Source: an uncultured Bacteroidales bacterium
GTDB lineage: Bacteria > Bacteroidota > Bacteroidia > Bacteroidales > WCHB1-69
DNA: 5,059 nucleotides
Direction: 5' to 3'
Assembly: GCA_937892025.1 (NCBI GenBank)
Contig: CALAVA010000198.1
Span: 1 to 5,059 of the forward strand
This document shows, piece after piece, positions 1 to 5,059 of this stretch. Under the pieces are notes generated by a model. That model made no database searches. It had not been told where the DNA came from and worked only from the letters and a program-made list of their open reading frames with translations. Position 1 is the first letter of the stretch, and each line of letters opens with the position of its first letter. The translations under genes were made by a program, and so were the position numbers.

Positions 1-90
1 CCGCTTTCGATGTGCGTCTTGATTTCCAGCAGGTCGGCCTCGAACGCCGCCTTGTTTCCGTTCCACTGTAGGTGCAGGACATACCAATGC
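1..90 (-). CDS. Possible GC-rich partial coding fragment, unidentified
   Basis: This is a tentative coding fragment read leftwards, running off the left edge. Read on the minus strand, one frame gives a natural-looking peptide containing HWYVLHLQWNGNK followed by an amphipathic helix-like stretch, AAFEADLLEIKTHIES. Most codons in that frame end in G or C, as in coding DNA of a GC-rich genome. The other two minus frames are also open over so short a stretch, so openness alone proves nothing. I do not recognise the family. Base composition changes abruptly near 80-95, where the plus-strand Bacteroidota gene begins, so the fragment's own start lies beyond the join and is lost. It probably comes from a different genome or locus than the rest of the window. 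Confidence 0.3.
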
Positions 91-100
91 AACGTTAAGT
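80..100. other. Left composition break, probable chimeric join
   Basis: The first 80 bases contain 47 G or C and the next 80 contain 23. To the right, the plus frame already reads as the large Bacteroidota protein (TNATLSLLNNDLDIRG from about 83), upstream of any plausible start codon. To the left, the same plus frame gives an unconvincing Pro/Arg-rich peptide back to a TGA at 20-22, while the minus strand gives a better peptide. The gene is therefore cut by the join rather than starting here. The exact base cannot be fixed from sequence alone. Confidence 0.7.
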
Positions 101-103
101 CTT

Positions 104-2989
104 TTGAATAATGATTTGGATATCAGAGGTATAGATTTAATTATTGTGAGTGATTCACAAATTGTTAATATATTGCCGAAAGACAAAAAAATAACGATGA
201 AAAAGAATCGTGATTTTGTTTTTCATGGTAAAGTGGAGGTCGGATTATTTGATTTTTGGGTAACAAATAGCAAATTTAATTATGAACCATTTACCATGGA
301 TTTTACGGTTATAGATTCCTTAATTTTCTTTGTTGAAGATAAATCCAAGGGGCAAAATGCTATGGGAGAATATCCTTTGGAGCAAGTGAAAAGTTATCTA
401 TCTGATATTTCCGGAACCTTGTATATAGACCAAGCTAACAACAAATCTAGCACTTTGCCTATTCCCGGCTATCCTTATTTTGATTGCAAATCTCCGGGTA
501 AAGTTTATTATAATCATGATTTTGTTTATAATGGAGCATACGATAAAGAACGTTTCTATTTTCAAACTACTACATTTACCATAAAGAATATGGATGATTT
601 TGATACAGACTCTCTATTGTTTGATGGTTATTTGTATTCAGGAGGCATTTTTCCTGATATTGCAAGACCTTTGCGGGTACGTCCTGATTTTTCTTTAGGT
701 TTTGTATATAATACCAATGGTGCCATGTCGGCTTATCAGGGTAGGGGAATATTTAATGGTAAGATAGATTTGAGTAATCAAGGTTTGAAATGTACGGGTG
801 AAGTAGATTATTTGCAATCACATGCGGAAGGGAAACACATGCTGTTCTTTTTGGATTCTATGAATGCCACGTTTGATAATTATCGCATAGACGCACAATC
901 TTCAGGCGTGCAATATCCTCCAGTTGTATGTGCAAATACAAAGGCTCATTGGTTGCCCTACGAAGATAAAATGATGGTGAACAATACCAAACCGAAATTT
1001 AAATTATATGAAGGCACACAGTTGGACGGACAATTGGTGGTGGCTTCTTCGGGCGTAACTGGTTCGGGCGATTTTACCTATGACATTGCTACTATGCATT
1101 CGCAAAATTATGAGTTTTTGCACCATGAGTTACAAGCCACCGCATTGGATATAGAATTGTATGATTCGGCAAGAAACGATTATTATATTAAGGCTGAAAA
1201 TCATAAAGCATATATGGATTTTGATAAGAAAAAAGGCAATTTTATTGCCAATGGCGATGCTCAACCATTGCTTTTTCCTATCAATATGTTCAAAACCTAT
1301 TCTAAAGAATTTGATTGGTTGGTACAAGAAAAACAATTGCACTTTAAATACGAGGACAAATATGCTCTCGCAGATATTCCCAATACAGATATTAGAGATT
1401 TATATGCTATGCGGTCGCAAGGTAATGAACTTATATCTACCAATCCCACTCAAAAACAATTGCAGTTTACGGCAACAAAAGCAGACTATGATTTTGGAAA
1501 ATATGAAATTACGGCTTATGGCGTGCGGTTTATAGATGTCGCCGATGCTGCTATATTTCCCAAAAATGGAGTGGTGAAAATATATGCTCAAGCAAAATTC
1601 TCTCCATTGGAAGATTCAAAAATATTGGCTAACACCGATAATCAGTATCATGAAATATTTAAGGCTAATACTCTTTTGGAAGCAAGTGATGCTTATTATG
1701 CAGACGGATATTATAATTATGTTGATGTCAAGGATAAACGGCAAGAAATTTATTTGGATTCTGTGTGGGTTAATAAGGATAAACAAACCAGAGGATATGG
1801 TAAAATAGCACCAGAGGCAGGTTTTACCTTAAACCCACATTTTGGTTATAGTGGAACAATTACTCTAAAAGCCGAAGAAAAATATCTGACCATGCGTGGA
1901 GCAGTATCTTTATTGTATAGTTGTGATACTAACCAATATGCACCTATTCGATTTAATGGAGCGATAAATCCTGATTCTGTACTTATACCGATAACAGAAA
2001 AAACAAGAGACACCAACGACCAAATTGTTGTCGCTGCTATTGTGTCCAATGCTGAGGGGAAAATTTATCCTGCTATCGGACGTGCAAAGGACAAAATCAA
2101 TAATCCTGAATATATTAGTGTATATGGATTTTTGACCTATAATGAAGATATAGAATCATACGTGGTTGCCTCACAAGAAAAGTTGGAAAACTTAGATTTG
2201 CCAGGCAATGTCGTATATTTAGATAAAAAGAATTGTATTGCAAGGGGAGAAGGACAACTTGATTTGGGAACCAATTTCGGACGAATGGAGTTTGTGCCAA
2301 TGGGACAAATTATCAATTATATGGAAAAAGATTCCGCAGAAATAGAAGTCTCTGCTACCTTAAATTTCTTCTTTAATGAACAATGTATGAATCTTTTAAG
2401 TGAATATATTGAAAGTTCACAAAATTTGGAACCTGTTGATGTGGTAGAAAGTAAAAGTTATCAAACGGCTTTGTTGGAAATTTTAGGAGAAAAAGAATAT
2501 GCACGGCAAGTGGCTGACTTAAATCAATATTATCATTTTAGACGATTGCCAAAACCATTGCAAGTAACTTTTATGTTCGCCGATGTGGATATGGCTTGGG
2601 ATATGGAATCTAAGTCTTTTGTATCACAAGGAAAAAATTTAGGAATAACCATTTGTGGGAAAAAAGAAGTCAATAAATGTGTACCAGGAATACTTGAAAT
2701 TCAGAAAAAAAGTACCAATAAATCCTCTAATAACAAAACAACTTTGCATTTGTATTTGGAATTGAACGACCAATGGTTTTATTTCTATTATGCGGGAACT
2801 ACTATGCAAGCGGTGTCGTCTGTAAAGGAATTTAACCAATGGATTAAGGATACACCGCAAAAGAAAAAAGAACTCAAGAGCGATAAAATCAAAAAATTAG
2901 GCAATTATCGTTATACGATTGCAAGTGTGGCAATGAAAAAGAAATTTCTAAATCGTCATCAAGATACTGACGATATAAACAATGAGTAA
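104..2989 (+). CDS. C-terminal part of a large Bacteroidota-specific beta-rich protein of unknown function (5'-truncated)
   Basis: The function is unknown. The frame yields 961 residues from a TTG at 104, but that codon is unlikely to be the real start. The frame is open back to 23, and the family-like sequence already reads TNATLSLLNNDLDIRG upstream of 104. There is no signal peptide or ribosome site. The composition break at 80-100 has cut the gene. From memory, related proteins in Bacteroidota are roughly 1,400-1,600 residues long and exported. They share the motifs seen here: LDIRGID..IVSDSQ near residues 5-19, PKDKKITMKKNRDFVFHGKV at 25-44, PIPGYPYFDCKSPGKVYY at 119-136, SGGIFPDIARPLRVRPDFSLGF at 179-200 and LSNQGLKCTGEVDYL at 223-237. 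The body consists of many short alternating strands with 'DFDKKKGNF'-like turns, suggesting repeated beta structure. No catalytic motif or membrane helix is visible. The C-terminus is Lys-rich and the gene ends with TAA at 2987-2989. Coding is confident, family membership fairly so; an envelope location is inference. Confidence 0.85.
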   Translation: MNNDLDIRGIDLIIVSDSQIVNILPKDKKITMKKNRDFVFHGKVEVGLFDFWVTNSKFNYEPFTMDFTVIDSLIFFVEDKSKGQNAMGEYPLEQVKSYLSDISGTLYIDQANNKSSTLPIPGYPYFDCKSPGKVYYNHDFVYNGAYDKERFYFQTTTFTIKNMDDFDTDSLLFDGYLYSGGIFPDIARPLRVRPDFSLGFVYNTNGAMSAYQGRGIFNGKIDLSNQGLKCTGEVDYLQSHAEGKHMLFFLDSMNATFDNYRIDAQSSGVQYPPVVCANTKAHWLPYEDKMMVNNTKPKFKLYEGTQLDGQLVVASSGVTGSGDFTYDIATMHSQNYEFLHHELQATALDIELYDSARNDYYIKAENHKAYMDFDKKKGNFIANGDAQPLLFPINMFKTYSKEFDWLVQEKQLHFKYEDKYALADIPNTDIRDLYAMRSQGNELISTNPTQKQLQFTATKADYDFGKYEITAYGVRFIDVADAAIFPKNGVVKIYAQAKFSPLEDSKILANTDNQYHEIFKANTLLEASDAYYADGYYNYVDVKDKRQEIYLDSVWVNKDKQTRGYGKIAPEAGFTLNPHFGYSGTITLKAEEKYLTMRGAVSLLYSCDTNQYAPIRFNGAINPDSVLIPITEKTRDTNDQIVVAAIVSNAEGKIYPAIGRAKDKINNPEYISVYGFLTYNEDIESYVVASQEKLENLDLPGNVVYLDKKNCIARGEGQLDLGTNFGRMEFVPMGQIINYMEKDSAEIEVSATLNFFFNEQCMNLLSEYIESSQNLEPVDVVESKSYQTALLEILGEKEYARQVADLNQYYHFRRLPKPLQVTFMFADVDMAWDMESKSFVSQGKNLGITICGKKEVNKCVPGILEIQKKSTNKSSNNKTTLHLYLELNDQWFYFYYAGTTMQAVSSVKEFNQWIKDTPQKKKELKSDKIKKLGNYRYTIASVAMKKKFLNRHQDTDDINNE

Positions 2990-3012
2990 ATCAATATAAT
3001 AAATTGAAATAA

Positions 3013-3054
3013 CAAAAATGGATTCTAATTTGCATTTTTGAAAGATATTTTTTT
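3013..3054 (+). terminator. Weak possible intrinsic terminator
   Basis: A perfect 8-base inverted repeat, CAAAAATG (3013-3020) and CATTTTTG (3033-3040), encloses a 12-base loop. Seven bases later comes a run of seven T (3048-3054). The position is right, about 25 bases after the stop of the large gene and before the next gene. The stem is AT-rich with only two G-C pairs and the T-run is displaced, so efficiency is doubtful. The rest of the 130-base gap (2990-3119) shows no convincing Bacteroidota promoter (TTTG / TAnnTTTG), and I see no other feature in it. Confidence 0.35.
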
Positions 3055-3119
3055 ATGCTCTACAAACAATAGGTTGAGAAAAATAGCGTTAATAAACATA
3101 TTCATAAAAACAAATCATA

Positions 3120-5059
3120 TTGTTTAAAAAGATAGTTATTTTTTGTTTATTTGCTTGTATAATTGTCGGTTTGGCTCCAGTAGGCATAGCTACTTCTCGT
3201 CCTATTAATTATACTAAACTGCAAAAAAAAGACAAAGTTACATTTCAAAAGGTGCAAAAGAAATTAGACACCTATAATGATGATGACTATCGTTATGTCT
3301 TACCGCTATACAATCGAAATTATCCAAAAGACAGCACTTCTGCGTGGCATGCAAGCCTTCAAAATTTATTTGATAAATATAGCCTTTGGCTTCAAACAGA
3401 TACTATTGTCAAAGATTCAAGTTTTGATGTAGTAGAAGCCTCCTACTTGCAAGCATTGTCTGCTTTTTATTTAAAAGACTATACTACAGCCATTCCCTTG
3501 TTTTCTGCAATCTGCTCACAACACCCAACAACTGTAAGGGCAGAAGAATCTATGTGGTATATTTTAGCATCTTATTTAGCCATAGGAGATATGGAAGAAA
3601 CCTTGTTTTTGTTAGATTCACTACAAATAGATTTTGCTGATAGCACATTAGCCAATCCGATACTCTTTCATAGCATCGCTTCAGATATTTGTATTGAAAT
3701 GGAAGATTGGACACATGCTGTGGATCATTTGCAATATCTACAAACTTGTGCAACAACACCTTATTTAAAAGCAAGAGGAACTTTCATTATAGGACAAATC
3801 AATGAATTGCAACACCACCACCACGCTGCCATAGACAACTATCATTGGGTGATAGCAAAAAAAATGACAGTTCCATTATTAATGTATAGTTATAGTCTTG
3901 TTCATATTTCCATTTGCGAAAAAACAATAGTCAGTCATTATCAAGATTCTTTATTGCTTGCAGAATATGAACAATCACACCCAACGCCAACCATATTTGA
4001 ACCTTCTGTGGTGGAGTCTTCTTTAGAAAATAACGATACTTTAGTATATCCATATTATTTTAACGATGCAGCAGCTGTTTTCTTTTTGGAAGATGAAGAA
4101 GATGAGTTTTTTGAAGACAATAGTTATATTGATCTAATTATTAATAATGAGATTGTTGACTTAGAAGATTTTAATGAAATTGAAGAGGGAAACAATAATA
4201 TAAATGAATACTTAATAAATCAATATGTTGAAAATATTAAAAATAAAAATGAAACAGAATTAAAAAATGAAAAACCATATAATCCAAATGAAGATGAAAA
4301 TAAAATATTTAAAAAAGGAGGTTTGATAACAGGAGTTTATAAACAAGGCGAAAATGAAAAAATACTTTATATTGATAGTGACACACATTCTGTAGATTTA
4401 GGTGCTACAAGATCAGGTAAATCAAGATGTTTAGTTTTGCAAAGTGTAGGAAATCTTGCTCTTGCTGGTGAAAGCATAGTTGTAACAGATCCAAAAGGTG
4501 AATTGTATGCTTATACATATAAATTTATGGAAAAGCTTGGGTATGAAATTATTTGTTTGGACTTTAAAAATGCTAATTACAGTAGTCATTATAATTTATT
4601 ACAGCCAATAATTAATGCTAAAAACGATAAAACTGAAGAACATCCAAATGGCGACACAGAACTTATGGTTAAATATGCAGAAGAACTTGCAAACATGATG
4701 ATTAAAGAAACAAAAGGCGAAAATCCTATGTGGACTGAAAATGCTAAAACTATGCTTACTGGTGCAATATTGTCGCTTACTCTTTTGCAAAATGATGAAG
4801 ATATAATGAATGTATCTAATGTGTATAGATTTATAAATAATGGTGAAGGTAAAGACATTTGTCAGACAAAAGATAATTTAGGACTATTAATTAAAGCACT
4901 TCAATTATATGCTCCTGAAAGTCCAATAATTAATGCAATGCTTGGGGTGATAAACACACCAAGTGAAACAAGAGGAGGTTTTTCAACTAATGCAAGTTCA
5001 GCCACAAGATTATTTACACAACCGTCAATTTGGCAAATTACTCATAAATCAAATGTAGA
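3120..5059 (+). CDS. Open frame joining an exported TPR-like protein to a VirD4/TraG coupling-protein ATPase; probably chimeric, 3'-incomplete
   Basis: One reading frame without stops runs from 3108 (after TAA at 3105-3107) off the right edge, giving 646 codons from TTG at 3120. I chose TTG because it gives a good signal peptide, while the first in-frame ATG (3552) would discard it. Residues 1-24 have a Lys pair, a hydrophobic core and a likely signal peptidase I site after G-I-A. Residues about 104-280 form paired amphipathic helices with TPR-like spacing (LKDYTTAIPLF, AIGDMEETLFLLDSL, MEDWTHAVDHLQYL, HHAAIDNYHWVI). No catalytic motif is visible, and scaffold or adaptor roles in the envelope are typical for such proteins. 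After about residue 322 an acidic, Asn-rich linker leads to a coupling-protein ATPase with a P-loop at 428-435. The TPR part follows the large Bacteroidota gene by 130 bases; the ATPase part has no relation to it. An exported ATPase is not sensible, so I infer two truncated genes joined in frame. Confidence 0.75.
   Translation, partial: MFKKIVIFCLFACIIVGLAPVGIATSRPINYTKLQKKDKVTFQKVQKKLDTYNDDDYRYVLPLYNRNYPKDSTSAWHASLQNLFDKYSLWLQTDTIVKDSSFDVVEASYLQALSAFYLKDYTTAIPLFSAICSQHPTTVRAEESMWYILASYLAIGDMEETLFLLDSLQIDFADSTLANPILFHSIASDICIEMEDWTHAVDHLQYLQTCATTPYLKARGTFIIGQINELQHHHHAAIDNYHWVIAKKMTVPLLMYSYSLVHISICEKTIVSHYQDSLLLAEYEQSHPTPTIFEPSVVESSLENNDTLVYPYYFNDAAAVFFLEDEEDEFFEDNSYIDLIINNEIVDLEDFNEIEEGNNNINEYLINQYVENIKNKNETELKNEKPYNPNEDENKIFKKGGLITGVYKQGENEKILYIDSDTHSVDLGATRSGKSRCLVLQSVGNLALAGESIVVTDPKGELYAYTYKFMEKLGYEIICLDFKNANYSSHYNLLQPIINAKNDKTEEHPNGDTELMVKYAEELANMMIKETKGENPMWTENAKTMLTGAILSLTLLQNDEDIMNVSNVYRFINNGEGKDICQTKDNLGLLIKALQLYAPESPIINAMLGVINTPSETRGGFSTNASSATRLFTQPSIWQITHKSNV
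4083..4125. other. Right composition and family break, probable chimeric join
   Basis: The frame passes from TPR-protein sequence into a low-complexity acidic stretch (LEDEEDEFFEDN, repeated GAA/GAT codons at 4089-4118). It then enters DNA of markedly lower GC content: 33 of 180 bases at 4141-4320 are G or C, against 26 of 60 at 3961-4020. The protein family changes from an exported Bacteroidota protein to a conjugative ATPase. A short repetitive GAAGATGAAGAAGATGA tract is the kind of microhomology at which assemblies or amplification products join wrongly. The join could be anywhere in this interval. Confidence 0.6.
4119..5059 (+). other. Partial type IV coupling protein (VirD4/TraG family) ATPase segment
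   Basis: Coupling proteins are hexameric ATPases at the cytoplasmic membrane that bring the relaxase-DNA complex to a type IV secretion channel during conjugation. This segment is the N-terminal half of such an ATPase domain. It has a lead-in strand KKGGLITGVYK (4311-4343), a tyrosine strand and turn (YIDSDTHSVDLG), a Walker A motif GATRSGKS at 4401-4424, and the family motif VVTDPKGELY at 4479-4508. Further on are HYNLLQPI, PMWTENAKTMLTGAI, and the region PSETRGGFSTNASSATRLF. The Walker B aspartate-glutamate would lie past the right edge. The N-terminal membrane helices and the usual YGSA/HGSA-type motif before the ATPase are absent. An Asn/Glu/Lys-rich linker (4119-4307) stands in their place. 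It resembles proteins of Firmicutes or Mollicutes-like conjugative elements; that assignment is from memory. Confidence 0.8.

Noticed and set aside
3120..3200. Lipoprotein signal with Cys at residue 13
   Set aside because: The residues before the Cys (L-F-A) do not fit a lipobox well and the hydrophobic core continues past the Cys, so cleavage after G-I-A by signal peptidase I fits better.
3811..3822. Four consecutive His codons in the TPR protein, resembling a metal-binding or tag-like tract
   Set aside because: It falls in the turn between predicted helices of one repeat, with no other metal-ligand pattern nearby; likely chance.
4316..4325. AGGAGGT directly before TTG at 4323, resembling a Shine-Dalgarno and start for the coupling protein
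   Set aside because: There is no spacing between the motif and the TTG. The bases encode KKGGL, part of the family's lead-in strand, and the frame is open far upstream.
4589..4858. Minus-strand open frame of 89 codons
   Set aside because: It is a shadow of the coupling-protein frame, which has clear family motifs on the plus strand.
4968..5058. AGAGGAGG followed by ATG at about 4989, with a short frame ending in TAG
   Set aside because: It lies inside the conserved TRGGFSTNASSATRLF coding region in another frame; the purine run encodes Thr-Arg-Gly-Gly.
1..5059. tRNA, rRNA, CRISPR array, insertion-sequence ends or long direct repeats
   Set aside because: No such structure was seen when reading both strands, and no transposase-like peptide flanks either join.

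Overview
The window looks like a composite of three pieces of DNA with different composition and gene content. The middle piece, about 90 to 4090, reads as a Bacteroidota chromosome. It carries the C-terminal two thirds or so of a large beta-rich protein of a Bacteroidota-restricted family of unknown function. About 130 bp further on, on the same strand, is a gene for an exported TPR-like protein. Codon use is AT-leaning and no clear Shine-Dalgarno sequence precedes the TPR gene, which suits that phylum. The taxonomic call rests on protein family character and composition only.

Layout: bases 1 to about 85 are GC-rich (47 of the first 80 bases are G or C, against 23 of the next 80). They read best as a minus-strand coding fragment unrelated to what follows. 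From about 85 to 2989 is the large protein, whose true N-terminus is missing: the recognisable family sequence begins at or just before the join. Bases 2990-3119 are a short intergenic gap with a weak hairpin followed by a T-run. From 3120 one uninterrupted reading frame runs off the right edge (646 codons in the window) and has two unrelated halves. Up to about 4085 it encodes a signal peptide and TPR-like helical repeats. After an acidic stretch at 4089-4118 it becomes extremely AT-rich (33 G/C in 180 bases at 4141-4320). From about 4308 it encodes the ATPase domain of a VirD4/TraG-type conjugative coupling protein of the kind found in Firmicutes or Mollicutes-related conjugative elements.

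The halves make no topological sense together. A Sec signal peptide would send the TPR part out of the cytoplasm, and no membrane segment lies before the ATPase, which needs cytosolic ATP. The native membrane helices of the coupling protein are also absent. The simplest reading is that both ends of the Bacteroidota segment are chimeric joins (assembly or amplification), and that the second join is in frame by chance. A natural fusion or recent insertion cannot be excluded without reads across the joins. I see no complete novel system. The points of interest are the two joins, the in-frame pseudo-fusion and the uncharacterised large protein.
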